A stretch of 17,487 bases of DNA from Actinomycetes bacterium (GCA_023436925.1 JAEZHJ010000089.1:1-17487); one strand, 5' to 3'. Numbered from the stretch's first letter, positions 1-8,323 are shown. Made by a program: numbers and translations. The notes: generated by a model from the sequence alone, not told the origin.

Positions 1-1
1 C

Positions 2-130
2 GACCTCAACGTCGTCACCGGCGAGATCGCAAATGCCGCCGAAGAGACGGAACTCACCAACGAGCACGAAGAACGCAGGCGGGCAGCCCAGGACCAGCTA
101 CCTACTGCAGCCCACCCAGAGGGACCATGA
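2..130 (+). pseudogene. 3' fragment of an unidentified gene, truncated by the IS element
   Basis: An open frame enters from the left edge and reads 42 codons of charged, hydrophilic sequence (beginning DLNVVTGEIANAAEE, ending AAHPEGP) before TGA at 128-130. About two thirds of its codons end in G or C, and the residues look like the helical tail of a real protein. The stop codon is exactly the first three bases of the IS3 element's left inverted repeat, so the natural end of the protein was probably displaced. Directly after the IS, at 1481-1510, the same phase continues for nine codons to a TAG. I do not recognise the family. The charged tail would fit many large proteins, including relaxases, but nothing here proves that. 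The minus strand also has one open frame here, with an implausible composition. Confidence 0.5.
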
Positions 131-155
131 ACCGCCCCGGTGTGTCCGGAGACTC
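128..155. repeat. Left terminal inverted repeat of the IS3 element
   Basis: These 28 bases are the exact reverse complement of 1453-1480. They begin TGAACCGCCCCGG. The TGA at the tip also ends the truncated upstream reading frame. Confidence 0.95.
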
Positions 156-169
156 AGTTCGTTGACTCC

Positions 170-1106
170 TCAGCTTGCTGCTGCGGGCTGTTGTTGAGCG
201 TAGTGGACCTGTTCGAGGACGGCCGGCGGCATGTCCCCGCAGTACTCGTTGAGCCGGCGGTGGTTGTACCAGTCGACCCATCGGGCGGTGGCGATCTCGA
301 CGGCGTCCACGTCCCGCCAGGGCCCTTGGCGGCGGATGACCTCGGTCTTGTACAGCCCGTTGATGGACTCGGCCAGCGCGTTGTCATAGCTCGACCCGAC
401 CGCGCCGACCGACGGGGTGATGCCGGCGTCGGTGAGTCGCTGGCTGTGCGCGAGCGAGAGGTACTGGCTGCCGTGGTCGTGGTGCGCGACCAGGGCGGTG
501 AAGTCGGCCCGGTCTTCCCGCTCGCGGACCCAGATGGCCTGCTCGACCGCGTCGAGGACCAGGTCGGCGGTCATCGTGGTGGCGGTGCGCCAGCCCAGGA
601 TGCGGCGCGCGTAGGCGTCGATCACGAACGCCACATAGCACCAGCCGGCCCAGGTGGACACGTAGGTGAAGTCGGCCACCCACAACCGGTTCGGCGCGGT
701 CGGCTCGAAGTTCCGGTTCACCAGGTCGGCCGGCTTCGGCCCGACCCCGGCGATCGTGGTCCGCTTCACCTTGCCACGCACCACACCGGCCAGCCCTTCA
801 GTCTTCATGAGCCGCTCGATCGTGCAGCGGGCCACACTGATGCCTTCCCGGTTCAGGACCAGCCACACCTTCCGCGGCCCGTACACCCCGAAGTTCTCGG
901 CGTGGACCCGACGGATGTGGCCGAGCAGCACGGCGTCGCGTTCCTCCCGTCTGGTGGGCAGCTTGTCGCGCCACTCGTAGTAGGTCGACGGGGCGATCTT
1001 CACACCATGCTCACTCAACACGGCACAGATCGGCTCCACCCCCCCATCGCAACCCACCGGCGGCGGGCTGGTGATCGGCGTGCTCGCGGATGAAGTCCAC
1101 GATCAC
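170..1106 (-). pseudogene. IS3 OrfB transposase (DDE integrase), frameshifted near its N-terminus
   Basis: This is the catalytic subunit that, normally fused to OrfA, cuts and joins the IS ends. The natural start appears to be GTG at 1106, overlapping the orfA stop as GTGA. That frame reads VIVDFIREHADHQ and reaches RWG. It then runs out of frame at a run of seven G on the minus strand (1039-1045) and stops at 1011. The rest continues one frame over as VEPICAVLSEHG, the usual IS3 sequence, so six G would restore the gene. The remaining 295-codon frame, openable from an ATG at 1057, holds the whole catalytic core. In that numbering the acidic residues are D129, D194 and E230, with 35 residues between the last two (DD35E). 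The integrase domain could still be made alone, but a normal OrfAB fusion could not. A sequencing error in the homopolymer is possible. Confidence 0.88.
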
Positions 1107-1429
1107 TGACCGGGCCGGTCGAGCTCGGCCGCGAAGAAAGCCGACGCCGCCTTCAGGATCGCGTTCGCCCGCTTCAACTCCGCGTTCTCCCGCCGCAACC
1201 GCTTCAGCTCCGCCGACTCCTCGCTGGTGACCCCCGGCCGGGCACCCTGGTCGACCTCGGCCTGCCGCACCCACTTCCGCACGGTCTCCGCGGTCGAGAT
1301 CCCCAGCAGTTCCGCGACCCGGGCCATCGCACCCCAATCCGTCTCCAGGTCCGGCCGGATCTCGGCATACATCCGCACAGCCCTGGCCCTCAGCTCAGCC
1401 GGATACCTCTTCGACGTGTTCCCTGACAT
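1103..1429 (-). CDS. IS3 OrfA (helix-turn-helix DNA-binding subunit)
   Basis: OrfA binds the IS ends and regulates transposition. In IS3 elements it forms the N-terminal half of the OrfAB fusion made by frameshifting. The protein begins MSGNTSKRYPAELRARAVRM. It has a transposase-8 type helix-turn-helix in the middle (AELLGISTAETVRKWVRQAE). A leucine-zipper-like helix with regularly spaced ELKR repeats follows, ending AFFAAELDRPGQ. I place the start at ATG 1429, preceded by GGAG and AAGG stretches. A longer frame from 1468 would begin inside the terminal repeat. The stop overlaps the orfB GTG start by the GTGA motif. The length of 108 residues is normal. It appears intact. Confidence 0.93.
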   Translation of the reverse strand: MSGNTSKRYPAELRARAVRMYAEIRPDLETDWGAMARVAELLGISTAETVRKWVRQAEVDQGARPGVTSEESAELKRLRRENAELKRANAILKAASAFFAAELDRPGQ

Positions 1430-1452
1430 GACTCCAACCTTCCCAAGGTTCG

Positions 1453-1480
1453 GAGTCTCCGGACACACCGGGGCGGTTCA
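1453..1480. repeat. Right terminal inverted repeat of the IS3 element
   Basis: These 28 bases are the exact reverse complement of 128-155. They end GGGGCGGTTCA. The promoter-proximal part of orfA starts just inside this repeat. Confidence 0.95.
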
Positions 1481-1510
1481 CTCGCAGCCAAGCTCTCCGA
1501 GTTGGCATAG
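1481..1510 (+). pseudogene. Possible displaced last nine codons of the gene interrupted by the IS
   Basis: If the IS is removed and position 127 is joined to 1481, the frame entering at position 2 continues as LAAKLSELA and ends at TAG 1508-1510. The phase is kept without any adjustment. This would put the original stop 29 bp from the convergent jetD stop, a natural gap between convergent genes. The stretch is short, so the match of phase could be chance (one in three). Confidence 0.35.
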
Positions 1511-1539
1511 CCCATCGGCCGGCCGACCTAGCCCCACGC

Positions 1540-2727
1540 TCAGTGTTGTCTCCGAGGAAGACTCTCGAGCGCATCCGCCAGGGCCCGCAGCGCCCAATCT
1601 GGAGAGATCCGCTCCTGCTCGAGCCGCGGGTAGGCGCCGTCGCCGTCCCACAGCCTCGCAGCAACGGCTCGCTCATGCTCGTTCAGATTGCCACCCGGCC
1701 GGTCTGCCTTCTCTCGTTCGTGGACTGCGAGCCATTCATGAGCATCGAGAGTCGCTGAGTCCATGAGTAGGGACCGGATCCAAGGGAGTCTGGTGCGTGC
1801 GCGGCTGAGCAGCGTCATTCCGGCTCGGTCCAGATCGCCCCAGTACCAGCACTCTGCGTCGGTGAGCCATGGAAGCACCGCGAGCGGCTCCATGTTGTTG
1901 CCCAGCGAGTGGATAACGACCAGACCAGGGGTGTCGGGCACGATCATGGCCGACTCCTTGTTCTCCACGATCAGCACATGAGCGGGCCGGACACGGAGTC
2001 GCGAGACCTCCAGCACAGGCGCCTGAACATGCCTGAGGCCGCCGTACTGATGCTGGTCTGTCGGATCCGCCAAGATGACGTCGACAGTCTGCGGCAGCGC
2101 GCGCAGGCCCAGCGGATCCAGCTCGGCCTGGCTAAGGTCGTCACCTTCATCATCGGCGTCGCTGGCACGGTTCATCGCTGCCAGGACCAGGCGGCGATGT
2201 CGGGCGAGCCATTTGGTGTGCATCCCAGGGACGGGAACCTGCCTGACCGTGTAGCCACTGGCAGGGTGCGCAGCGAACCATCTGGAGGCTTCGACCAGTA
2301 TGGTGAAGTCCGGCTCCGGCAGGTCGATGATTTGAGCAGCGAGCGGCCGCAGAAGGTCGGGCGAGGAGCCCATCTGTCTCAGTATCTCGAACCGGGTGTT
2401 CGCGGTTCTCCAGTGCCGCTGGAGAGCCGGGTCCAGACTCACCAGCGCCTCAACGTCAGGGATGTCGAGGTGCGTGAGTGACTCTTGCTCACCGAGCCGT
2501 GTGCGCAACGCCTTCGGGCGGAGCGCCACCAGCGGATGACCCTCCGCCCATCTGCGCCACTCGAGCAAGTCTCCGTTGACCTTGGCTGGCTCGCGGAAGA
2601 AGTCATCGGCAGTTGGCCCGTTGAGCGACCATGACAGAGGTCCCGGGGATTCCCCCAGCACCCAGTCTCGCCACGATCGCTGGTAGCGCGTGCGGACCTG
2701 GGAGAGGACCTCGTCAGGCTGCTTCAT
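1540..2727 (-). CDS. jetD: JetD, Wadjet nuclease subunit (DUF3322 and DUF2220, Toprim fold)
   Basis: JetD is the DNA-cleaving subunit of Wadjet. In studied systems the JetABC motor extrudes a loop of circular DNA and JetD then cuts it. The start is ATG 2727 (MKQPDEVLSQVRTRYQRSW), overlapping the jetC stop by 14 bp. A longer frame reaches 2865, but its extra residues are low-quality sequence antisense-like in composition. The N-terminal half (to about residue 190) fits DUF3322. The C-terminal half fits DUF2220 with a Toprim-like metal site. The visible acidic residues are E255 and E258 in VLIVENKESA, and D298 and D300 in WYWGDLDRAG. The 395 residues are a typical length. It is the last gene of the operon, ending 59 bp from the IS element. 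Confidence 0.93.
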   Translation of the reverse strand: MKQPDEVLSQVRTRYQRSWRDWVLGESPGPLSWSLNGPTADDFFREPAKVNGDLLEWRRWAEGHPLVALRPKALRTRLGEQESLTHLDIPDVEALVSLDPALQRHWRTANTRFEILRQMGSSPDLLRPLAAQIIDLPEPDFTILVEASRWFAAHPASGYTVRQVPVPGMHTKWLARHRRLVLAAMNRASDADDEGDDLSQAELDPLGLRALPQTVDVILADPTDQHQYGGLRHVQAPVLEVSRLRVRPAHVLIVENKESAMIVPDTPGLVVIHSLGNNMEPLAVLPWLTDAECWYWGDLDRAGMTLLSRARTRLPWIRSLLMDSATLDAHEWLAVHEREKADRPGGNLNEHERAVAARLWDGDGAYPRLEQERISPDWALRALADALESLPRRQH

Positions 2728-5700
2728 CGCCGTTGAACTCGTAGCCTGCGGCGACTGCCTCGCTGATGCCGATTGAGTACATCCGGATTCGGTTCTGGTC
2801 CGTCCGCTGCTTGCACAAGTAGACCACTGACTCGACATGGCCCTCGAACGCGTTGGCCTTCTCACGCGGGGCCCCGACGATGATGTGGAACCCGAGCGAC
2901 GTCAGCGCTTCCAGCGACCTGCTCGTGAAGTCTCCATCCGACTTCACGAACCCCTCGTCCAGCATGATCGTGCCGTAGGTCGGGACTCTGTCGCTGCCTT
3001 CACTCAGCCGATAGCGCAGAGCTGAGCCGAGGATGAACGCGATGAGTTCCTGCCCTTCGCCGCCGGACATACCTGATACGCCGTCATGAATGACGACAGT
3101 GCCGTCGGCCTGCTTCTCGATGGCCTGGAACTCAAAGTGTTCGCGGGCATCGAACGCGAGCCGCCTCCACCGGTCCCCCGACCTCGAACTTTCGTTCAGC
3201 TTGGACAGCCCCCGCATCAACGTGAGGAACGCCTTCTCGACGTCTTCCGGTGTGAGGTCGCGCCCAATACTGCCCTCGGTGTACTGGTTGACGACCTTCT
3301 GAAGGTTGCGGAACTCGGCGGTCGGTCGGGGCTTCGCCTCGATGTCCAGCGTCGAGCTGACCCGGAACGACACGTTCGCCAGCACCGACCTGATGGGAGC
3401 GAGACCCTTGCGAATGTCACGTGAGTCGCTGTCGATCTGTGAAAGCAGCATCTTCAGCTGCTGGTCGAGTTCGATGGTGACCTTGGAGAGCCATCGAGTG
3501 CGCGTTGAGGGAAGGTCATCAGTCTCGAGCTGGCGGTAGATGTCGAGTGCGGACGCGAGCGCTTCGATGTCGCCGCTGCTCTCCCGAGCGAACTCCTCGT
3601 CGACGACCCCATAGCCCCTGATGATGGCCACAATGGTCGCGGCAACGTCGTCACGCTGCTCGCCGTGACGGACGATCTGCTCCCTCAGCGCGACTTCCGC
3701 CTGGTGAAGCGACTCGTCAAGCTCATCGACGGACGACGGCGTACTGAACACGAGTTCGGCAAGCAGCGCGGACTCGTCCTGGGTGAGTTCATCCTGTTCC
3801 CATATGGTGTCCCAGATCGGCGCCTTGGCTTCGTGGAGCTTCTCGACGGTCGCCTCCAGGTCGGCAACCGCGACGTCGGCGTCGCGATCGCTGATGGCGG
3901 CTGCAAGTTTGGCTTCCTCGGCTGCCCGAAGGCGCTCACGCAGACCGGTTACCTCAGGTGTCTCGGACCTCTCCAGCGCTGCTGTTGCGTCAGCAACGAG
4001 CGCGTCGACCACACCCACGTCGATCTTCTCCCATGTGAGGTCGGATGCGATCCCCTCAAGACGATCGATGCGGCGCACCGCATCGTCTCGGTCTCTCACC
4101 GCTGCTTGGCGGGCAGCGTGGGCGAGGCGTGCCTCTGTGAGCGCGCTCTCTCGCTCCGCCTGGAGGTCGAGCCGCATCTGCAGGTTGTCCCACCCGATCC
4201 AGGTGTAGGTACGGCGCAGATCGTTCTTGACCACCTGATCAGGGTTCACGGAGCGCATCCCGTTCGCCAACAGGTAGCCCCGCACTCCCGCAGGTGGCTT
4301 GCGGTCAAGATCCGAGGTCGAGCTGCCGGGTAGGTAATTGGCGTGCTCTGCGAGCTCAGCAGCGATCCAGGCGCGGAATGGGGTGCCTGCATCGATGTCG
4401 AGCATCTCGGCGATCGTGCCAGGGGGGATCGCAACAGCTCGTTGCCGATTGGTCCAAGCTCGCTGCAACACGACCTCGCCGTTCATCTGGTTGTCATGGA
4501 TGAACTGTCGAACCTGCTCATAGTGGCCCTCATCCACCAAGATGCGCCGAGCAAGCGGGTAAAGCAGGCTAGAGATCGCATGCTCCCACCGCTTGTGTTG
4601 CCCACCGACCTGGATCAGTTCACCGACGTAGGGCAGGTCCTTCGCCCGGAGCCCGGCGCCGCGCGCGACAAGCGAGCGACGCGCGTCCGCATCACTTGGG
4701 ATGTTGGACCGCGACGCAACCAGGCGCTTGAGTTCCTTGTCGAGTTCACCGACCGTTCCATCCTTCTGCGAGGCTGCAATGGACGCCTTGGTGACGGCTG
4801 TGTCCTTGGCATCGCGCGTCTTGGCCGCAGCCGTCTTGACCGACTGCAGGTCGTGTCGCAGGAGTTCCAGGTCGCCGGCGCTGTCAGGGAGGGTCTTGCC
4901 GAACTCGGCGAGACGCCGAGCGAAGGCGTCTCGTGTTTCCAGGATGCGTGTGCGGGCGTCGGTGTGGCGCTGCAGTTCGGACTGGAGGTGCTGGCTGCTG
5001 TCCCCACCGGCCGCCGTCAGCATCGCCCGGATCGAGGTGCAGGTCTCTGTGGCAGCGGTCAGCTTGGCTTTCGCCGCGGATTGCTCGTCCCGGGCAATTC
5101 CGAGGTCGAGCGCCTTGTCCTCCAGAGTGCGTTCACACCAGTCGTGCGCGTGGATCGCGTGCCACAACTGGAGTCGGCTAGCACCTTGGGAGCGGTCAAG
5201 AAGGGCCAGCTTGCCGCTGTGGCCGCCGGCTGCCTTGCCGTACTGCTCCGCCTTCTCCGGCAAGCCTTTGAGTGCGTCGAACCGTTTACGTGCTGTTTCG
5301 TACTCCCCGTAGAGCTTGACTGCCTCCTGGTAGGTCTCAAGGGTGGCGTCCCAGCGAGTCAGTGCGTCGGGCTCGGTAAGGACGTAGTTCTTGAAGAGAG
5401 CGTTGATGTCCGGGACACCCTTCGACGCCAGCGCCCGCCGCATGAGGTCCAGCGCTAGCTTCTGGGACTGGTCGCTCGCACCCAGCCCAAGGACATCCCG
5501 CATGCGGGCGTGAATCCGCTCCTGAGAGGCGTGGAACACGTCACCGCGCGATGTGTCTACCAGACTCTCAAGGATGCCTGGCGAGATCGGGGATGATCCG
5601 GGGCGAGCGCCCCGCAGCCCGTTCAGCGAGGTGAGATCGAAATCGCCGTGGACGAACCCGTACACCGTGGCGTTGTTGATTGTCGCCTGATCGCTCGCGT

Positions 5701-6148
5701 CGGACGACACCCACATGAGGCGAATAGCTGTTGCGCGCTGACCATGCCCGTTCTCGAAGGTAACGGCGATCCCGGACGGAAAGGCCCCCTTGCCCGCCGG
5801 GCGGAGGTAGTTCGGTGTGGTGTGGCCGTTGCCATCGCGCCTGTGGTCGGTGAGTCCGCGCACGTAGGTGTAGATGGTCCGTTCCGACCTACCGCCGTCG
5901 TCTCGAGCGGCTTGGTTGAACTTCTGGGGGTTCGGGAAGATCACGGACGAGATCGCGTCCAGGAGCATGGACTTCCCGCCCCCAGAGGGGCCGAGGACCG
6001 CAGCGCCCTTCCTCCCGAACTGGACACGCTGGACGTCTGAATGGAAGCGGCCCCAGTTCAGCACCTGCACCTCACACAAGCGCCACTGAGAGACCAGCTC
6101 CGGGTTCGGCTCGGTCACGAGGAGGGATTGCTCGATGTAGCTGTCCAT
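2714..6148 (-). CDS. jetC: JetC, Wadjet SMC-like ATPase
   Basis: JetC is the motor of Wadjet. It is an SMC/MukB/MksB-like ATPase that dimerises, binds the JetA-JetB complex and extrudes DNA. The N-terminal head has the Walker A motif GPSGGGKS at about residues 53-60. Long coiled-coil arms follow, rich in Ala, Glu, Arg and Lys. They are split by a globular hinge-like region at about 485-655. The C-terminal head has the ABC signature SGGEGQ near 1028 and the Walker B TIMLDEGFVKSD near 1060. All ATPase motifs are present, so the protein looks functional. The start is ATG 6148, overlapping the jetB stop as TGATG. A TTG one codon upstream (6151) is also possible. The length of 1144 residues is normal for JetC. 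A homologue, EptC, restricts plasmids in Mycobacterium smegmatis. Confidence 0.96.
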   Translation of the reverse strand: MDSYIEQSLLVTEPNPELVSQWRLCEVQVLNWGRFHSDVQRVQFGRKGAAVLGPSGGGKSMLLDAISSVIFPNPQKFNQAARDDGGRSERTIYTYVRGLTDHRRDGNGHTTPNYLRPAGKGAFPSGIAVTFENGHGQRATAIRLMWVSSDASDQATINNATVYGFVHGDFDLTSLNGLRGARPGSSPISPGILESLVDTSRGDVFHASQERIHARMRDVLGLGASDQSQKLALDLMRRALASKGVPDINALFKNYVLTEPDALTRWDATLETYQEAVKLYGEYETARKRFDALKGLPEKAEQYGKAAGGHSGKLALLDRSQGASRLQLWHAIHAHDWCERTLEDKALDLGIARDEQSAAKAKLTAATETCTSIRAMLTAAGGDSSQHLQSELQRHTDARTRILETRDAFARRLAEFGKTLPDSAGDLELLRHDLQSVKTAAAKTRDAKDTAVTKASIAASQKDGTVGELDKELKRLVASRSNIPSDADARRSLVARGAGLRAKDLPYVGELIQVGGQHKRWEHAISSLLYPLARRILVDEGHYEQVRQFIHDNQMNGEVVLQRAWTNRQRAVAIPPGTIAEMLDIDAGTPFRAWIAAELAEHANYLPGSSTSDLDRKPPAGVRGYLLANGMRSVNPDQVVKNDLRRTYTWIGWDNLQMRLDLQAERESALTEARLAHAARQAAVRDRDDAVRRIDRLEGIASDLTWEKIDVGVVDALVADATAALERSETPEVTGLRERLRAAEEAKLAAAISDRDADVAVADLEATVEKLHEAKAPIWDTIWEQDELTQDESALLAELVFSTPSSVDELDESLHQAEVALREQIVRHGEQRDDVAATIVAIIRGYGVVDEEFARESSGDIEALASALDIYRQLETDDLPSTRTRWLSKVTIELDQQLKMLLSQIDSDSRDIRKGLAPIRSVLANVSFRVSSTLDIEAKPRPTAEFRNLQKVVNQYTEGSIGRDLTPEDVEKAFLTLMRGLSKLNESSRSGDRWRRLAFDAREHFEFQAIEKQADGTVVIHDGVSGMSGGEGQELIAFILGSALRYRLSEGSDRVPTYGTIMLDEGFVKSDGDFTSRSLEALTSLGFHIIVGAPREKANAFEGHVESVVYLCKQRTDQNRIRMYSIGISEAVAAGYEFNGDEAA

Positions 6149-6786
6149 CAAGCCACCACGTCCTCGTCGTTCGCGCTTGCGGCGTACTGGCGGTAGAGCG
6201 CTGAGAAGGCCGCTAGTTCGTCCAAGCCAATCAGCGACACGATCGCCGGCGAGACGTCGTACAGGTAGTCGATGTCGGTCCGCCTGGAGAGAAGTCCGAT
6301 GCTCTCGACACTGGTGATGGCTGACTCAACCTGGCCGGCAAACCGTTTGCCATTCGCGGCGGCCGCGTCGGCGAGGAAGGGGCGAAGGAACTCCTCGATC
6401 TCGCTGCGCTGGACGACGACCGCTTCGTCGGAGCCTTCACGCAGCGCATATTCCTTGCGGAGGTGCACCAGCAAGAAGGAGGCCTCGCGTCCGATGGTCT
6501 CCTCCTTGAGCACTTTGAGCCCGCCGTCCAGACGTGACTGTCTTTTGAAGACCACCCCGCGAAACTCGTCGACCTCCAGATCAAGGAACATGTTGGCCAG
6601 CTGCACGGCGAGCGCCTCGCGGTACTCCATAATCGTGTCCCACACGCCGCGGTTTCTCGCACGCGTGACGAACCGCCGCTGGAGCAACATCACGAGCGCT
6701 CGCTTCGCGACATCGGGCAGCTCCCCAGGGCGCAGATCGGCCGAAGCACCACCGGGCTGCTCCTGGTAGTCATAGTCGCCGGTCAC
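6148..6786 (-). CDS. jetB: JetB, Wadjet kleisin-associated (KITE-like) subunit, DUF4194
   Basis: JetB corresponds to MukE/MksE. It binds the JetA kleisin and helps the SMC complex hold DNA. The 212-residue protein begins MTGDYDYQEQPGGASADLRP. It is soluble, mainly helical with winged-helix-like segments, and matches DUF4194 in size and in its conserved middle (LANMFLDLEVDEFRGVVFKRQ). The start is GTG 6786, overlapping the jetA stop in a GTGA motif. Its own stop overlaps the jetC start. This strict coupling suggests stoichiometric production of the complex. I assign it by position between DUF3375 and SMC genes as well as by sequence. I see no internal stop or frameshift. Confidence 0.92.
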   Translation of the reverse strand: MTGDYDYQEQPGGASADLRPGELPDVAKRALVMLLQRRFVTRARNRGVWDTIMEYREALAVQLANMFLDLEVDEFRGVVFKRQSRLDGGLKVLKEETIGREASFLLVHLRKEYALREGSDEAVVVQRSEIEEFLRPFLADAAAANGKRFAGQVESAITSVESIGLLSRRTDIDYLYDVSPAIVSLIGLDELAAFSALYRQYAASANDEDVVA

Positions 6787-8249
6787 GACGTCCTCCTCGA
6801 CGTTTGTGCGGGCTGCTTGTGAAAAGTGACCTTGCCGGGAAGGGCATAGGTCTTTCCTCCGATCGTGATCTCGTCACTCGAGGACTCGTCGATCGCCTGC
6901 TCGTCCAGTGCGATCGCGAAGATCGATGTGATGAGCCCCATGCGGTGGAACTCCTCGGGTGTGGCAGCAACGATGTCGCGCGCCGTTACGGGCTGTCCTT
7001 GCGCCATCAGGGACGTGAGAGTGTCGACGACAGCCTTCATGCTGGTGCCGGCAGCGAGCCGCAGCGCTGCCCGTTGGTCGTCGGGAAGGTCCTCCACAGC
7101 CTCAGTGGCGACCACCTCGACCTCCTCGCGGACAGGCTCGCTCCACAGCTTCAGGCCGGACGATTCCGGCATGTCGAGCGCACCAACCCCGATCGTGATG
7201 GGGACGATGTGCCGAAGCCCAGGATCGGCAGCGGCCCACTCACTGCCCGCAGCCAGCGCGGCGTCCACCGCGTCGACTAGCTGCTGCCGGCGGGCTGAGG
7301 GCTGACGGGTGAGAAACCGCCTGAGAGACGCGGCCCATCGGGTATGCGTTCCCTGCACCTTCAGTTGCTGCCCCAGCAGACTGGACAGCATCCCGTCCAG
7401 TAGATCCCGTTCCGGAGCCGTCATGTGAGCATGGGCGAAGTCGAGCCCAAGGATCCGGTCGATGTCCTCCCGCACCTGCGCGGCCTCGTCAGAGGCGAGC
7501 ATCCGAACCAATGCCTGATAGTTGCGACCCTCGTCGGTCGCGGTGAGCAAGTCATTGGCATCGAGGTACTCGTCTACCAACTCAGCCTTGCTGGGCGCGT
7601 CGCTGAAAGCACGTCGAGCCGTCTCGTGGTGTGTCGACTCGACCCGCTTCTCCAACTTCGCGAAGTCCGAGGCCATCGGCGCCAACATCGACACGACTTC
7701 CTGCAGCTGGCTGCGAGCCTCTTGAGCGGAAGCGAGACGAGCGCGACCGCTGACGATGGCTTCGCGCCTCCGCTGCAGGTCTGCGATCTCACGGTCGAGC
7801 CGTTGCGCTTGGGCGGTTCTATCTGGATCGGTCATCACGGCGAGCTCGCGGATCGCGTTCGCAATACTCCCAAACCGTGCGCCAGAAACGCTGCTCGCCG
7901 TCCCCACAAGGCTCCGAATGAAGTCGAGGACACGCCGTGTGTCGGAGGTGAGTCGGTAGTGGAAAGTGCCATTCAGCGTAGGCATGTCCAGCCATCCGGA
8001 GTCGACCCACTTCCGGCAACGCTCGGATGGGCTGACCGATTCCGCCCTCCCAGGCTTCGCAACCTCTGCGGCGTCCTCGACCCGAGCGTGGAAGGCATCA
8101 AAGTTGATCACTCCGCCTTCCGCTTCAACTTCGGCGAACAGCGGGATGATCCAGTCTCCGTCGTACGCTTTGAGAAGGGTCAGCGCCGGACTGTGCTCGA
8201 GCGCATGGCGAAGCGTCTCACCACGCGCGCGAGCTGGATCGCGTGCCAT
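6783..8249 (-). CDS. jetA: JetA, Wadjet kleisin-like subunit, DUF3375
   Basis: JetA is the MukF/MksF-like kleisin that bridges the two JetC heads and recruits JetB. The N-terminal region (about residues 1-115) looks like a winged-helix domain, with WIIPLFAEVEAEGGVINFDAF and a region ending GTFHYRLTSDTRRVLDFIRS, the usual DUF3375 opening. A coiled coil follows at roughly 145-205 (QRLDREIADLQRRREAIVSG), then a helical C-terminal part. The 488 residues are normal for the family. The start is ATG 8249 with an AGGAG ribosome-binding site four bases upstream, so this is the first gene of the jet operon. Its stop overlaps jetB by four bases. Confidence 0.95.
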   Translation of the reverse strand: MARDPARARGETLRHALEHSPALTLLKAYDGDWIIPLFAEVEAEGGVINFDAFHARVEDAAEVAKPGRAESVSPSERCRKWVDSGWLDMPTLNGTFHYRLTSDTRRVLDFIRSLVGTASSVSGARFGSIANAIRELAVMTDPDRTAQAQRLDREIADLQRRREAIVSGRARLASAQEARSQLQEVVSMLAPMASDFAKLEKRVESTHHETARRAFSDAPSKAELVDEYLDANDLLTATDEGRNYQALVRMLASDEAAQVREDIDRILGLDFAHAHMTAPERDLLDGMLSSLLGQQLKVQGTHTRWAASLRRFLTRQPSARRQQLVDAVDAALAAGSEWAAADPGLRHIVPITIGVGALDMPESSGLKLWSEPVREEVEVVATEAVEDLPDDQRAALRLAAGTSMKAVVDTLTSLMAQGQPVTARDIVAATPEEFHRMGLITSIFAIALDEQAIDESSSDEITIGGKTYALPGKVTFHKQPAQTSRRTS

Positions 8250-8253
8250 ACCA

Positions 8254-8258
8254 CTCCT
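8254..8258 (-). promoter_or_regulatory. Ribosome binding site of jetA
   Basis: On the minus strand AGGAG is followed by TGGT and then the jetA ATG at 8249. This decides the jetA start. It is the only strong Shine-Dalgarno sequence in the jet operon; jetB, jetC and jetD start inside or across the preceding stop codon. Confidence 0.85.
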
Positions 8259-8296
8259 CCATCGAAGTGATGCTCAGGCTAACGATCACCGCAGAC

Positions 8297-8323
8297 AGTT
8301 CCGACGGCAAACTCGCCGGAACT
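8297..8323. repeat. 27-bp interrupted inverted repeat upstream of jetA
   Basis: The arms AGTTCCG (8297-8303) and CGGAACT (8317-8323) are perfect reverse complements separated by 13 bases. Further partial pairing (CGGC with GCCG) is possible inside. It lies 48-74 bases upstream of the jetA start codon, a normal distance for an operator over a promoter. On the minus strand it is not followed by a T run, so it is unlikely to be a simple terminator. Confidence 0.5.

Larger units (their letters stand above)
128..1480 (-). mobile_element. IS3-family insertion sequence, complete, 1353 bp
   Basis: The element is bounded by 28-bp perfect inverted repeats at 128-155 and 1453-1480. The ends start TGAACCGCCCC, with the TG...CA tips usual for IS3. 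It carries the standard two-gene layout, with orfA (helix-turn-helix) followed by orfB (DDE integrase). Both lie on the minus strand. No 3- or 4-bp target duplication is visible: the left flank ends ACCA and the right flank starts CTCG. The element may therefore have arrived by recombination, or the flanks may have changed since insertion. The length is normal for the family. Confidence 0.95.

Noticed and set aside
140..1093. A 317-codon plus-strand open frame inside the IS
   Set aside because: It is the complement of the DDE transposase gene and begins inside the terminal repeat.
1515..1526. A 12-bp perfect palindrome (TCGGCCGGCCGA) just past jetD
   Set aside because: It has no loop or T tract to make a terminator, and short GC palindromes are common at this base composition. 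It could matter only as a weak transcript end.
4343..5458. A 371-codon plus-strand open frame
   Set aside because: It is antisense to the jetC coiled-coil and hinge region and shows no domain or start signal.
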